From Flagellimonas maritima (GTDB lineage Bacteria > Bacteroidota > Bacteroidia > Flavobacteriales > Flavobacteriaceae): a DNA stretch of 64,000 nt. The translations under genes and the position numbers were made by a program. The stretch is from the NCBI RefSeq assembly GCF_003269425.1, contig NZ_CP030104.1:1-64000 (forward strand), read 5' to 3'. The notes below the pieces were generated by a model. That model did no database searches and had not been told where the DNA came from. It saw only the letters and a list, made by a program, of their open reading frames with translations. This document shows positions 1-9,026 of this stretch, piece after piece. Each line of letters starts with the position of its first letter. The first letter of the stretch is position 1.

Positions 1-1425
1 ATGAGTGTTACTGCTAATTCCGTGTGGAACAACTGTTTGGCTTTTATCAAGGATAATATCCAACCGCAGGCATTCAAGACTTGGTTTGAACCTATAAAGC
101 CTATCAAGTTAACAGACAAAGCTCTTAGCATACAAGTGCCCAGTAAATTTTTTTACGAGTGGCTTGAAGAACATTATGTTAAACTGTTGAAAGTTGCCCT
201 TACCAAAGAACTGGGAAATAATGCAAAACTTATTTACATCATAAAAATGGAAAATAAGTACGGAAACAAAGAGCCGTTTACAGAGCAAATTCCAAGCTCC
301 AATAGAACAGCTGTTGGACCTCAGGAACTTGATGTCCCGATTACCTCAAAAAGTCCCGAACTGAAAAATCCCTTCGTGATTCCTGGGATTCGGAATATTA
401 AAATAGAATCACAACTCAACCCAAATTACAATTTCGAAAATTTTCTTGAAGGTGACTCCAATCGTTTGGCAAGGTCCGCAGGCATGGCGGTTGCCAATAA
501 ACCTGGCGGCACTTCTTTCAATCCATTATTGGTTTTTGGAGGCGTTGGTTTAGGAAAAACGCACTTGGCACATGCCATAGGTGTCGAAATAAAAGACAAA
601 TACCCAGAAAAAACTGTTCTCTATATCTCTGCGGAAAAATTCACACAACAGTATATTGAATCTGTAAAAAAGAATACTAGAAACGATTTTATCCATTTTT
701 ACCAGTTGATAGATGTACTCATTATTGATGATGTGCAGTTTTTATCTGGCAAGTCCGGTACCCAAGATGTATTCTTTCATATTTTCAATCATTTGCATCA
801 AAATGGAAAGCAAGTCATATTGACCTCTGACAAGGCTCCAGTGGATATGCAAGACATTGAACAAAGGTTGTTGTCACGTTTTAAATGGGGTCTTTCAGCC
901 GAATTGCAAAGTCCTGACTTTGAAACCAGGATTTCCATCTTAAAGAACAAGCTGTACCGCGATGGTGTGGAGATGCCTGACGAAATCATAGACCACGTTG
1001 CCAAAAACATAAAAACCAACATCAGGGAACTGGAAGGTGCTATCATCTCATTGATTGCCCAATCCTCTTTTAATAAGCGTGAAGTAACTTTGGAACTTGC
1101 CCAACAGGTGGTAGAAAAATTTGTGAAAAATACTAAAAGGGAAGTTTCTATCGACTATATTCAAAAAGTAGTCTCCGATTATTTTGAAATGGATGTAGCT
1201 ACCCTTCAGTCAAAAACCAGAAAGCGCCATATAGTCCAGGCAAGGCAATTGGCCATGTTTTTTGCCAAAAAATTCACAAAAGCTTCCTTGGCCAGTATTG
1301 GTTCCCAAATTGGAAAAAGGGATCATGCTACCGTACTGCACGCCTGTAAGACGGTAGATAACCTTGCAGAGACCGATAAACAGTTCAGAAAATATATAGA
1401 GGACCTGAACAAAAAATTCTCTTAA
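1..1425 (+). CDS. dnaA: Chromosomal replication initiator DnaA
   Basis: DnaA binds DnaA boxes at the origin, opens the duplex and recruits the replicative helicase. The 474-residue protein has the normal domain order: an N-terminal interaction domain (about 1-90), a linker, an AAA+ ATPase and a C-terminal DNA-binding helix-turn-helix. Walker A (GGVGLGKTH) lies near residues 180-188 and Walker B (VLIIDDVQF) near 239-247. The DnaA signature containing GKRDHATVLHA is near the C-terminus. The start codon is base 1 of the window, which suggests the chromosome was linearised here. The next gene follows after 15 bases on the same strand. The match is unambiguous and full length. Confidence 0.98.
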   Translation: MSVTANSVWNNCLAFIKDNIQPQAFKTWFEPIKPIKLTDKALSIQVPSKFFYEWLEEHYVKLLKVALTKELGNNAKLIYIIKMENKYGNKEPFTEQIPSSNRTAVGPQELDVPITSKSPELKNPFVIPGIRNIKIESQLNPNYNFENFLEGDSNRLARSAGMAVANKPGGTSFNPLLVFGGVGLGKTHLAHAIGVEIKDKYPEKTVLYISAEKFTQQYIESVKKNTRNDFIHFYQLIDVLIIDDVQFLSGKSGTQDVFFHIFNHLHQNGKQVILTSDKAPVDMQDIEQRLLSRFKWGLSAELQSPDFETRISILKNKLYRDGVEMPDEIIDHVAKNIKTNIRELEGAIISLIAQSSFNKREVTLELAQQVVEKFVKNTKREVSIDYIQKVVSDYFEMDVATLQSKTRKRHIVQARQLAMFFAKKFTKASLASIGSQIGKRDHATVLHACKTVDNLAETDKQFRKYIEDLNKKFS

Positions 1426-1440
1426 CTACAGTTTAATTTG

Positions 1441-1893
1441 ATGAAAACCAAGGTTTTGATGGTTTGCTTAGGAAATATATGCAGATCGCCCTTGGCCGAA
1501 GGCATTTTAAAATCAAAAATAAATGACGACAGAATTTTTGTGGATTCAGCAGGTACCGCAGGATACCATATAGGAAACCCGCCGGATAAAAGATCTATTG
1601 CTGTTGCACGAGAACATGGCCTTGACATTGCTTCACAAAAATGCAGGAAATTTTCCAAAAATGACTTTGATGCTTTTGATCATATCTACGTTATGGATAA
1701 AAGTAATTTGGTAGACGTTTTAAGTTTGGCAACCCATGAAAATGAAGAAAAAAAGGTAAAACTGCTACTAGATGAGTTAGATTTACCCTACAATGAGGTA
1801 CCCGACCCATATTACGGCGGTTCAGATGGTTTTGAAAATGTATATCAAATGATCGACCTTGCCTGTGAAGCAATTGCAAAAAAGATAAAATGA
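1441..1893 (+). CDS. Low-molecular-weight protein-tyrosine phosphatase
   Basis: A 150-residue cytoplasmic phosphatase of the arsenate reductase-like LMW-PTP family. The signature P-loop C-x5-R-S is at residues 9-16 (CLGNICRS), and the catalytic Asp lies in the late DPYYGG motif. The ATG at 1441 is preferred over an in-frame TTG one codon earlier because family members begin about eight residues before the catalytic Cys. It lies 15 bases after dnaA and is probably co-transcribed with it and with the methylase that follows 4 bases later. The physiological substrate cannot be told from the sequence. Confidence 0.93.
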   Translation: MKTKVLMVCLGNICRSPLAEGILKSKINDDRIFVDSAGTAGYHIGNPPDKRSIAVAREHGLDIASQKCRKFSKNDFDAFDHIYVMDKSNLVDVLSLATHENEEKKVKLLLDELDLPYNEVPDPYYGGSDGFENVYQMIDLACEAIAKKIK

Positions 1894-1897
1894 AGCC

Positions 1898-2626
1898 ATG
1901 GAAGAAGTAAAACCAAGCTTAGTGGCCGGTAAAGTCTATTTGATCCCAACTACTCTTGGGGACAGTGCTCCCCTTGAAGTATTACCAATTTCCATTAAAA
2001 GGACAATCGAAAACACGGATTACTACATCGTTGAAAACGAAAAAACCGCCAGACATTTTATTAAAAAAGTGAGTCCTGGCAAAGCACAACCAAGCCTTCA
2101 TATAGAATCCTTGAACAAATTTACCGATCCAGCCACAATCCCTTCTTTTCTTGAACCATGCATTAGCGGTTTTGATATAGGTCTACTATCTGAAGCTGGT
2201 TGCCCTGGCATAGCTGATCCCGGAGCAGAAGTTATTAAGGTCGCCCATGAAAAAAGAATACAGGTGGTTCCACTTGTAGGGCCATCCTCTATTCTTATGG
2301 CCATGATGTCCAGCGGTATGAACGGACAAAATTTTGCATTTAATGGCTACTTGCCCATAGACACTTCCGAACGCAGGGCAACTATAAAAAATCTTGAAAA
2401 AATTTCGAGAGAAAAAGGACAATCGCAGATATTTATGGAAACCCCATACCGAAACGATAAGCTTTTAAAAGAGTTGACCCGAGTGCTTCAAAAAGGAACC
2501 AGATTGTGTATTGCTTGCGATATTACACTACCAACGGAATACATTAAGACCAAAATTGTCCATGAGTGGAGCGAAATACCTGTAGATTTAAATAAAAGGC
2601 CTACTATATTTATTATCCAAGCATAA
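1898..2626 (+). CDS. SAM-dependent tetrapyrrole-methylase-fold methyltransferase, RsmI-like
   Basis: A 242-residue protein of the TP-methylase family that includes RsmI, the 16S rRNA C1402 ribose 2'-O-methyltransferase. Seen are the N-terminal VYLIPTTLG strand, the LLSEAGCPGIADPG loop and VPLVGPSSILMAMMSSG, which together form the SAM and substrate pocket. A late FMETPYRND motif is also typical. The protein is shorter than classical RsmI (about 280 residues), and Bacteroidetes commonly carry such a short paralogue, so its exact RNA target is uncertain. It starts 4 bases after the phosphatase stop and probably ends the dnaA run. Confidence 0.88.
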   Translation: MEEVKPSLVAGKVYLIPTTLGDSAPLEVLPISIKRTIENTDYYIVENEKTARHFIKKVSPGKAQPSLHIESLNKFTDPATIPSFLEPCISGFDIGLLSEAGCPGIADPGAEVIKVAHEKRIQVVPLVGPSSILMAMMSSGMNGQNFAFNGYLPIDTSERRATIKNLEKISREKGQSQIFMETPYRNDKLLKELTRVLQKGTRLCIACDITLPTEYIKTKIVHEWSEIPVDLNKRPTIFIIQA

Positions 2627-2629
2627 AAA

Positions 2630-2656
2630 ACCCAGAACTGAATTCTTGGCTTTCTC
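2630..2656. terminator. Weak convergent hairpin
   Basis: A short imperfect inverted repeat (CCAGAA / TTCTTGG, one bulge) is flanked by an A-run on the left and a short T-run on the right. It sits between the convergent methylase and peptidoglycan-hydrolase-like genes, where a bidirectional terminator is expected. Confidence 0.35.
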
Positions 2657-2677
2657 ATTGTATTTAAAAGTGGTTTC

Positions 2678-3331
2678 TTAAACTTTCGCGTTTCTTTTTT
2701 GTTCAATGTTGGAAATATCATATCCAGCAAACTTCCGCATATAATAGGAGATATTGCTCCCATATGCATCTGCTACATCATATTTTCCATAAGTTCGCAA
2801 AAACTTTTTTACATTTCCTGCGCCAGCCAAATGGGCCGAGGCCAATATACCTGATTCTGTAATTTCAATTCCCCTGATTCGCTTTCCGTTAAAACGCTTG
2901 ATATCCCTTCGCAATATCCATTTATTACGGGCAATATTCGTCTCAAAAGTTTTTTCTTGGAGAACTGGGTCGTTTAAAAAACTATTGGCATCATAAACTC
3001 CCATTAAACTTAGAGTGCTTAATCCAAATTGATACTTTCCAAGATATCCTAAAGTGTTTATTGCGGAATATCTTCCTTGGGATTCCTTAAATGCCAATGC
3101 CTCTTTGAAACCATTGAATTCATTTCCCAGAAAGGGAGGTTCAATAGTTACGTCTTCAGAATCTATAATAGCATCTTGAAGCACTACTGTCTCCATATTG
3201 GTTTTGACCTTTAACGAATCGGGTACTTTCCCATCCGATTTTTTCGTTACTGTATACGAACCAAAACTTGTCAAAATTACAATCATGGCAAGATGCAAAA
3301 TAAAACTCATCCATCTTTTCATAACTTTCAT
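2678..3331 (-). CDS. Secreted lytic-transglycosylase-like protein
   Basis: A roughly 217-residue protein with an N-terminal hydrophobic signal or anchor and a lysozyme-like core. The segment EALAFKESQGRYSAINTLG followed by GKYQFG resembles the catalytic-Glu region of soluble transglycosylase/lysozyme folds. SAHLAGAGNVKKFL further on is also typical of that fold. I take the ATG at 3331 as start because the signal segment begins right after it; an ATG at 3322 is equally possible, and upstream codons to 3364 give an unlikely Cys-rich leader. Flavobacterial homologues are often labelled peptidoglycan-binding LysM proteins, but no LysM repeat is visible here. Its neighbour mltG also acts on cell-wall glycan. 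Confidence 0.7.
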   Translation of the reverse strand: MKVMKRWMSFILHLAMIVILTSFGSYTVTKKSDGKVPDSLKVKTNMETVVLQDAIIDSEDVTIEPPFLGNEFNGFKEALAFKESQGRYSAINTLGYLGKYQFGLSTLSLMGVYDANSFLNDPVLQEKTFETNIARNKWILRRDIKRFNGKRIRGIEITESGILASAHLAGAGNVKKFLRTYGKYDVADAYGSNISYYMRKFAGYDISNIEQKRNAKV

Positions 3332-3482
3332 ATTTAGCGTTCTGATGCACAAAAAACAGTGCAACTAAATTAGGGCGGCAAAGATAAAGGCAGAGTTTCT
3401 TATTTAAAGCATGATCTTCATAAGATTTTCTTAAATGAGTGCCAAAATCCGTTAAACCACTGAAAATTAACGACAAAACGCA

Positions 3483-4526
3483 TTATCTATTCACTTTGTT
3501 GGAATCTAACCAACGGATATACTGCACTTTATTTCGGTTGTGTTGCGCCAGGGTTTTGGCAAATTTATGATAACCAAAATTGGATACATCGGCCACAAAA
3601 AACAAATAATCGTGCTTTTCAGGGTCAAGTACGGCATCGATTGAAGAAATATCGGGCATGGCAATCGGGCCTGGGGGAACGCCACTATATTTATAGGTAT
3701 TGTATGGTGAATCCATCTCCAAATCCCTATAGAGAACACGCTTAATAATGGTATCGTAATTGCCGGTCTCTTTTTTGATGGCGTAAATAACCGTTGGATC
3801 TGCTTGTAATAGTATTCCTTTTTGTATGCGATTCAAATAGACTCCCGCAACTCTTGGTCTTTCATCTGTCTTTACAGTTTCCTTTTGTACTATTGCAGCC
3901 AATGATATAACCTGAGATGGTGAGAGATTCAGTTTTTTTGCTTTTGCTAAACGACTTTTGGTCCAGAATTTTTGATATTCCTTGTACATTCTATCACGAA
4001 ATTCCACTGCATTTGTATTCCAAAAGAATTCATAGGTATTGGGAAGGTACATCCCTAATTTTGTGTCTTCGTTAAAATTTGATTCCTTTAAAAAATCCGC
4101 TGCATTAAATGCTTGTATAAGTGAAAGGCTATCCGGTTCAATTTGATCTGAGATTCTGCCTGCCAATGCTTGTAAGGATTCTTGATTATTGAAAGAGACT
4201 CTGACAGGAATATTGTTACTGCGTAGGGAATTGATAATTTCGTTGTTGTTCATCCCCTTTTTTACAGCATATTTACCACCTTTAACATTAGAAGTGTAAC
4301 CCTTTTTTTCAGCTACCGCTTCAAACGTTGATAAATCTTTTACCAAAGGTTTCAGGCTTTCCTTCACTTCAGCAAAATTAGCATCCGATGGTATAAAAAC
4401 GAAAGCTACTTCATTGGCAAACTGGGTATTGGGACTAAAAATGGCACTATAGATCTTGTATGCCATAAAACCACAGATCAAAAGCCCTAAAATAGCAGTT
4501 GCCCAAAGTACTTTTTTAAGATTCAT
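3483..4526 (-). CDS. mltG: Endolytic transglycosylase MltG
   Basis: MltG cleaves nascent peptidoglycan strands next to the inner membrane and helps set glycan length. The 347-residue protein has one N-terminal membrane anchor (KKVLWATAILGLLICGFMAY). A LysM-like small domain and the YceG catalytic domain follow. Catalytic Glu is in IVQKETVKTDERP, and the family motifs QADPTVIYAI and SPYNTYKYSGVPPGPI are present. The ATG at 4526 is chosen because it opens directly into the anchor. It overlaps the upstream acetyltransferase stop by 11 bases, suggesting translational coupling in a dapF-GNAT-mltG operon. Confidence 0.94.
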   Translation of the reverse strand: MNLKKVLWATAILGLLICGFMAYKIYSAIFSPNTQFANEVAFVFIPSDANFAEVKESLKPLVKDLSTFEAVAEKKGYTSNVKGGKYAVKKGMNNNEIINSLRSNNIPVRVSFNNQESLQALAGRISDQIEPDSLSLIQAFNAADFLKESNFNEDTKLGMYLPNTYEFFWNTNAVEFRDRMYKEYQKFWTKSRLAKAKKLNLSPSQVISLAAIVQKETVKTDERPRVAGVYLNRIQKGILLQADPTVIYAIKKETGNYDTIIKRVLYRDLEMDSPYNTYKYSGVPPGPIAMPDISSIDAVLDPEKHDYLFFVADVSNFGYHKFAKTLAQHNRNKVQYIRWLDSNKVNR

Positions 4527-5049
4527 AAGAATTAATCTTTTGGTACATAATTTCGTCTTTAAAACCATTTTTGGTTCTAATCCATTCCTTTTTCACCCCT
4601 ATTCTTTCAAAACCAAGCTTTTTGAACAAGTGGATACTTGCACTATTCCCTTCTAGTATATTCGCATATAATTGGTGTACATCCAAAATTGAAAAGGCAT
4701 ATTCACAAAGTAGCGAAACCACTTCTGTCCCTGTTCCCTTATTTTGGTCTGCTGCATTGGAAATCACGACACCGATGCCAGCTCTTCTATTTTTAGGGTC
4801 AAAGTCAAATAAATCCACTAGACCAATACACTTATCTTTCTCGTTACAGATACACAAGCGTAATTGTTTTACGTCATAAATGTCCCTGTGCGCATTTTCC
4901 AAATATAAACGAAGTACTTTTTTTGAGTAAGGTTTCAAGGTTCCGCTTATCTCCCAAATGGAAGTATCGTTTTCCAATTGATAAAGAAAATCCAAGTCAT
5001 TTGGCTCCAAGGCTCTTAAGCTGATATGTTTACCTTTAAGATTCAGCAT
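4516..5049 (-). CDS. GNAT N-acetyltransferase, RimJ/RimL-like
   Basis: A 177-residue acetyl-CoA-dependent N-acetyltransferase. The N-terminal HISLRALEPNDLDFLYQLEN strand-helix, the acetyl-CoA loop region (GIGVVISNAADQNKGTGTEV) and the late NSASIHLFKKLGFERIGV motif are those of the RimJ/RimL subgroup. The substrate cannot be inferred. It overlaps the dapF stop by 7 bases and the mltG start by 11 bases, so the three genes look tightly co-translated. Confidence 0.9.
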   Translation of the reverse strand: MLNLKGKHISLRALEPNDLDFLYQLENDTSIWEISGTLKPYSKKVLRLYLENAHRDIYDVKQLRLCICNEKDKCIGLVDLFDFDPKNRRAGIGVVISNAADQNKGTGTEVVSLLCEYAFSILDVHQLYANILEGNSASIHLFKKLGFERIGVKKEWIRTKNGFKDEIMYQKINSYES

Positions 5050-5822
5050 ACAATTTCACCTTTATATACCTGTTTAGCAGGGCCTTTCAAGAAAATATTT
5101 ATATAGGAATCGTCTTTTTTTTCAAAATTGATTTCCAGATTGCCCCCTAGTGTATTTATTTTGATTAGATCAGAAGTTGTTTTCCCATTATTATGCATCG
5201 CTATAGCTACCGCAGTTACGCCGGTCCCACAGGAGAGGGTTTCGTCTTCAACACCTCTTTCATAAGTCCTGACTTCAAAAGAATTGTCGTCCAACTGTTC
5301 AACAAAATTTATATTACTGCCAGATTTTCCATAAAGTCCATATCGTAATTTTGCACCTTCTTTCTGTACATCAAATTTATTGAGATTATTGACCAATTGT
5401 ACATGGTGCGGTGAACCTGTATCTAAAAAACTATACATGGCTTTTTTCTTCACTTCCTTTACATCCCCCATCTTCAAAGTAACAATGTCTCCTTTAATTG
5501 TAGCTTTGTGCAATCCATCGATTGCCATAAACGTTGTTTCATGTTTGATTATTCCCAAATATTTGGAAAATGCTACCATACAACGACCTCCATTACCGCA
5601 CATACTGCTTTCAGCTCCGTCTGCATTAAAATATACCATCTTAAAATCCGACATATTGTCATTTTCCAATAAGATAAGCCCATCACCGCCTATGCCGAAT
5701 CTTCTATCACATAGCTTGGCAATTAATTTGGTATTGTTTTTGGGAAAGGATTCTTGGCGATTGTCAAGAATTACAAAATCGTTTCCCGTACCTTGATATT
5801 TGAAAAACTGTAGTACCATCAT
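5043..5822 (-). CDS. dapF: Diaminopimelate epimerase
   Basis: DapF converts LL- to meso-diaminopimelate for lysine and peptidoglycan synthesis. The protein (about 259 residues) has both catalytic Cys motifs, MCGNGGRCMV in the first half and SCGTGVTAVA in the second, plus the opening FFKYQGTGNDFV. I place the start at the ATG at 5822; an adjacent ATG at 5819 is just as good, and a third lies at 5831. It heads a minus-strand operon with a GNAT enzyme and mltG, which fits its role in wall synthesis. Confidence 0.96.
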   Translation of the reverse strand: MMVLQFFKYQGTGNDFVILDNRQESFPKNNTKLIAKLCDRRFGIGGDGLILLENDNMSDFKMVYFNADGAESSMCGNGGRCMVAFSKYLGIIKHETTFMAIDGLHKATIKGDIVTLKMGDVKEVKKKAMYSFLDTGSPHHVQLVNNLNKFDVQKEGAKLRYGLYGKSGSNINFVEQLDDNSFEVRTYERGVEDETLSCGTGVTAVAIAMHNNGKTTSDLIKINTLGGNLEINFEKKDDSYINIFLKGPAKQVYKGEIVC

Positions 5823-5836
5823 TGGTTGCAAAGAAA

Positions 5837-5844
5837 CAAATATA
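5837..5844 (-). promoter_or_regulatory. Putative -7 element for the dapF operon
   Basis: On the minus strand this octamer reads TATATTTG, a match to the Bacteroidetes -7 consensus TAnnTTTG, 15 bases before the dapF start. A -33 TTG was not clear. Confidence 0.45.
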
Positions 5845-5914
5845 GCGGATTCTTTAAGGTTTTTTTTGTAGTTAAAAACGAGTTAAACCGACGAAGCCAA
5901 AAAATGATTTCATC

Positions 5915-5922
5915 TAATTTTG
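5915..5922 (+). promoter_or_regulatory. Putative -7 element for the htrA gene
   Basis: TAATTTTG matches the TAnnTTTG consensus and lies 31 bases before the protease start. No clear -33 TTG was seen at the expected distance. Confidence 0.45.
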
Positions 5923-5953
5923 TTACATCTAAAAGTTAAATTTTTATAGAATT

Positions 5954-7345
5954 ATGAAAAAAATTGCCAATTTACTTATAGTATCAGTATTTGCAGGAGC
6001 AATTACTTTGGGAGCTTATAAATTATTTTTTGAAAAAGATTCATATAAATGGGTCGCTGAAAACCAAGAAGTGCCTTTTTTAAGCACTAGTGGGTTAGCT
6101 GCATCTGCAAAGGGCGCTGGAATCAATGAAGTCGATTTTACCATAGCTGCTGAAAAAACGGTCAATGCTGTTGTGCACGTTAAAAATGTAACCATGAGCA
6201 AAGGAACCAATAGCCTAGCCGATTTCTTCTATGGTTCTGAACGTAACCAAATACCGCAGGTTGGAACAGGTTCAGGAGTAATCATCTCCCCAGATGGCTA
6301 CATTGTTACCAATAATCATGTAATAGCAACGGCAAGCCAGTTGGAAATTACATTGAACAACAATAAATCCTATGACGCAGAAGTTATTGGTGCTGATCCT
6401 GATTCTGATATTGCTCTTTTAAAAATCGATGTCGAGGGTACACTCCCCTATTTGGCTTTTGGGGATTCTGATAATGCGAAAGTCGGTGAATGGGTTTTAG
6501 CCGTAGGGAATCCGTTTAGCCTAACATCAACAGTTACTGCGGGCATCGTAAGTGCGAAAGCAAGATCCTTGGGAAGGAATCAATCTTTTATCCAAACGGA
6601 TGCTGCCGTAAATCCTGGTAACAGTGGTGGTGCACTGGTCAATACTAATGGTGACCTTATAGGAATCAATACCGCAATAACCTCACAAACGGGTTCTTAT
6701 GTTGGATACTCTTTTGCAGTGCCAAGCAATATTGCAAAAAAAGTTGTTGAGGATATTATGGAATTTGGTAATGTACAACGCGGATTACTAGGTATTTCTG
6801 CTGCTAACGCACGCTCTAAAGAAGCTATTGAATTAGGACTGAATGAAATTGAGGGGGTCTATATTTCACAAGTTTCGGAAGACTCCGGCGCTGAAGAAGC
6901 TGGTTTAGAAGCCGGGGATATTATAAAACAGGTAGATAATATCCATATCAAAAAGTTTTCTGAACTTACGGGATACCTATCTTCAAAAAGACCGGGCGAT
7001 GTTGTGGAAGTTGTAGTGGAAAGAGATGATGAGAGACTTTCCAAGAGGGTAACACTCAAGAAACAGCAAACAATTATTTTGCCGATGACCGGTTTTATGG
7101 TCAAGAATCTCACCAAAGAAGATAAAAAGACCTTTGGAGTAAGCAAGGGCGTTAAAATTACCGATGTTCCAGAGGGTTACAGTAGGTACGATCTTAAAAA
7201 TAAGGTTATTACCGAGGTAGATGATAAGGAAATCACGAATATTGATGATGCCAAAAAGCACTTTGGCGAAATTTCGAGATATGGCAGAACCAGTTTCACC
7301 ATGATAAATGAAAAAGGTGAGAAAGAACGCCTTATACTACAATAA
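5954..7345 (+). CDS. DegP/HtrA-type periplasmic serine protease
   Basis: A 463-residue S1C protease for quality control of envelope proteins. An N-terminal hydrophobic stretch (IANLLIVSVFAGAITLGAY) acts as signal or anchor. The catalytic triad is visible: His122 in VTNNHVIA, Asp152 in DSDIALLKI and Ser224 in NPGNSGGALV. A PDZ domain follows at about 275-370 (GVYISQVSEDSGAEEAGL), and a second, degenerate PDZ-like region occupies about 385-463. The gene stands alone, with its own promoter-like element and a strong terminator. It could be called degP or degQ; the sequence does not decide which. Confidence 0.94.
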   Translation: MKKIANLLIVSVFAGAITLGAYKLFFEKDSYKWVAENQEVPFLSTSGLAASAKGAGINEVDFTIAAEKTVNAVVHVKNVTMSKGTNSLADFFYGSERNQIPQVGTGSGVIISPDGYIVTNNHVIATASQLEITLNNNKSYDAEVIGADPDSDIALLKIDVEGTLPYLAFGDSDNAKVGEWVLAVGNPFSLTSTVTAGIVSAKARSLGRNQSFIQTDAAVNPGNSGGALVNTNGDLIGINTAITSQTGSYVGYSFAVPSNIAKKVVEDIMEFGNVQRGLLGISAANARSKEAIELGLNEIEGVYISQVSEDSGAEEAGLEAGDIIKQVDNIHIKKFSELTGYLSSKRPGDVVEVVVERDDERLSKRVTLKKQQTIILPMTGFMVKNLTKEDKKTFGVSKGVKITDVPEGYSRYDLKNKVITEVDDKEITNIDDAKKHFGEISRYGRTSFTMINEKGEKERLILQ

Positions 7346-7363
7346 TATATTTTGATTTTATTA

Positions 7364-7400
7364 AAAAATAGCACCCATAAAATGGGTGCTATTTTTATTT
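7364..7400. terminator. Rho-independent terminator after htrA
   Basis: A 15-bp perfect stem (AAAAATAGCACCCAT paired with ATGGGTGCTATTTTT) with a 3-base loop and flanking A and T tracts. It can work on both strands. Confidence 0.9.
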
Positions 7401-7432
7401 GAAGTTTGTTTTACGAAAACGATTGAAATATC

Positions 7433-7440
7433 TAATTTTG
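7433..7440 (+). promoter_or_regulatory. Putative -7 element for GAPDH
   Basis: TAATTTTG matches TAnnTTTG, 37 bases before the GAPDH start. A TTTG at 7405-7408 could be the -33 box, although the spacing is slightly long. Confidence 0.5.
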
Positions 7441-7476
7441 CCAAAAATTCAAATCAAATAATTTCAACCAAAATAA

Positions 7477-8925
7477 ATGAGCGACATTAAATCTTACGAA
7501 AAGGAGCTTGCATTCCAATCAGATAGAAGAAAGGCAACTACGGAGTTTATCAAAATCATAAGTGATCTATGGTATGACAAGGCAACAGAAGTTGTGCTTT
7601 TTAAAAATCAGGTTATCGATAAAAACGTAAGTGATATTATCAATCTGCACGAATATGCAGGAGAGTTTGTTCAAAAGCCAATATCAATTTTTGATTCAGT
7701 CGAGATTCTTCGTGCAATTAATGACCTAAACCTTCCACCTGCCAAATTGGACATTGGAAAACTCACTTATGAGTACCATTCCGATGACAACAACCACTTA
7801 AATGTAAAGTCCTTTGTAGTTGAGAAGCTAAAAGATGCAAAGACATCCAAAGAAATAAAGCCAAAGGATGTTGTTTTGTACGGTTTTGGTCGGATTGGGA
7901 GATTGGTTGCAAGAGAACTAATGGCCAAAACAGGTAGAGGAAGTCAGCTCAGGTTGAGAGCTATTGTTGTTAGGGGCGAACTAAATGAAAGCGTGTTGGA
8001 AAAAAGAGCTGCCCTCCTCAAAACAGATTCGGTACACGGTCAATTTATGGGAACAGTAGATGTAGATGTTAAAAACAATGCGCTCATTATCAATGGTACA
8101 ACCGTACGATTTATAAATGCTGAGAAACCAGAGGCGATTGATTATACCAAATACGGAATCTATAATGCCCTAATAATTGATAATACCGGTGTTTTTAGAG
8201 ATAAAGCTGCACTTTCCAGACATCTGGAAGCTAAAGGAGCAAGCAGAGTTCTTCTTACGGCACCTGGCAAGGAAGTTCCCAATATAGTCCATGGGGTAAA
8301 CCACGCTGAATTTGACCCTGATAAAACCAAAATATTTTCTGCAGCATCGTGTACTACGAACGCCATTACCCCCATCCTAAAAGTTGTTGAAGATTCCTTG
8401 GGAATAAAAAAAGGACATATAGAAACCATTCACGCTTATACAAACGACCAAAATTTAGTCGATAATATGCACGGAAAATATCGTAGAGGTCGTGCAGCAG
8501 CACTAAACATGGTCATTACAGAAACAGGTGCGGGCGCAGCGGTTACAAAAGCGATACCCTCGCTTAATGGAAAGTTGACCTCTAATGCTATACGTGTTCC
8601 TGTTCCCAATGGCTCTTTGGCAATCTTAAATCTTGAGGTGAAGAACAAGACCTCGAAAGAAAGTTTGAATACCATCCTTAAGAAATATGCTCTTGAAGGG
8701 GATTTGGTCGAGCAAATAAAATATTCATTGAGCAATGAGCTTGTTTCATCAGACATTGTAGGTACCTCTGCCCCTTCAATATATGACAGTAAAGCCACCT
8801 TAATTTCTGCTGATGGCAAGAATTTAGTGCTCTATATATGGTACGATAATGAGTATGGTTATACCCACCAAGTAATAAGGCTTGCTAAATACATTGCTAA
8901 AGTAAGACGCTACACGTATTATTAA
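7477..8925 (+). CDS. gap: Glyceraldehyde-3-phosphate dehydrogenase, long form
   Basis: A 482-residue GAPDH catalysing NAD(P)-dependent oxidation of glyceraldehyde 3-phosphate in glycolysis, or the reverse in gluconeogenesis. The Rossmann motif YGFGRIGRLVARELM begins near residue 135 and the catalytic Cys is residue 292 in SAASCTTNAI. The C-terminal WYDNEYGYTHQV is also standard. The roughly 130 residues before the Rossmann fold are absent from the usual 330-340-residue enzymes; they are predicted mostly helical and match no family I recognise. Long forms like this occur in Bacteroidetes beside a normal GapA, so this may be the gluconeogenic or NADP-preferring copy, which is inference. Confidence 0.93.
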   Translation: MSDIKSYEKELAFQSDRRKATTEFIKIISDLWYDKATEVVLFKNQVIDKNVSDIINLHEYAGEFVQKPISIFDSVEILRAINDLNLPPAKLDIGKLTYEYHSDDNNHLNVKSFVVEKLKDAKTSKEIKPKDVVLYGFGRIGRLVARELMAKTGRGSQLRLRAIVVRGELNESVLEKRAALLKTDSVHGQFMGTVDVDVKNNALIINGTTVRFINAEKPEAIDYTKYGIYNALIIDNTGVFRDKAALSRHLEAKGASRVLLTAPGKEVPNIVHGVNHAEFDPDKTKIFSAASCTTNAITPILKVVEDSLGIKKGHIETIHAYTNDQNLVDNMHGKYRRGRAAALNMVITETGAGAAVTKAIPSLNGKLTSNAIRVPVPNGSLAILNLEVKNKTSKESLNTILKKYALEGDLVEQIKYSLSNELVSSDIVGTSAPSIYDSKATLISADGKNLVLYIWYDNEYGYTHQVIRLAKYIAKVRRYTYY

Positions 8926-8960
8926 TTCAATTTTTTTTAATCGGTAAGTTTGATTTTCTT

Positions 8961-8989
8961 TTGATTTTTGGTTTATTGGTGTAATTTCG
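8961..8989 (+). promoter_or_regulatory. Putative promoter of the coiled-coil membrane protein gene
   Basis: TTG at 8961-8963 and TAATTTCG at 8982-8989 (one mismatch to TAnnTTTG) are separated by 18 bases, the normal Bacteroidetes arrangement. The gene starts at 9027. Confidence 0.45.
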
Positions 8990-9026
8990 TTTTTCCCTCA
9001 ATCTAAATTAATACGCAACAATTAGC

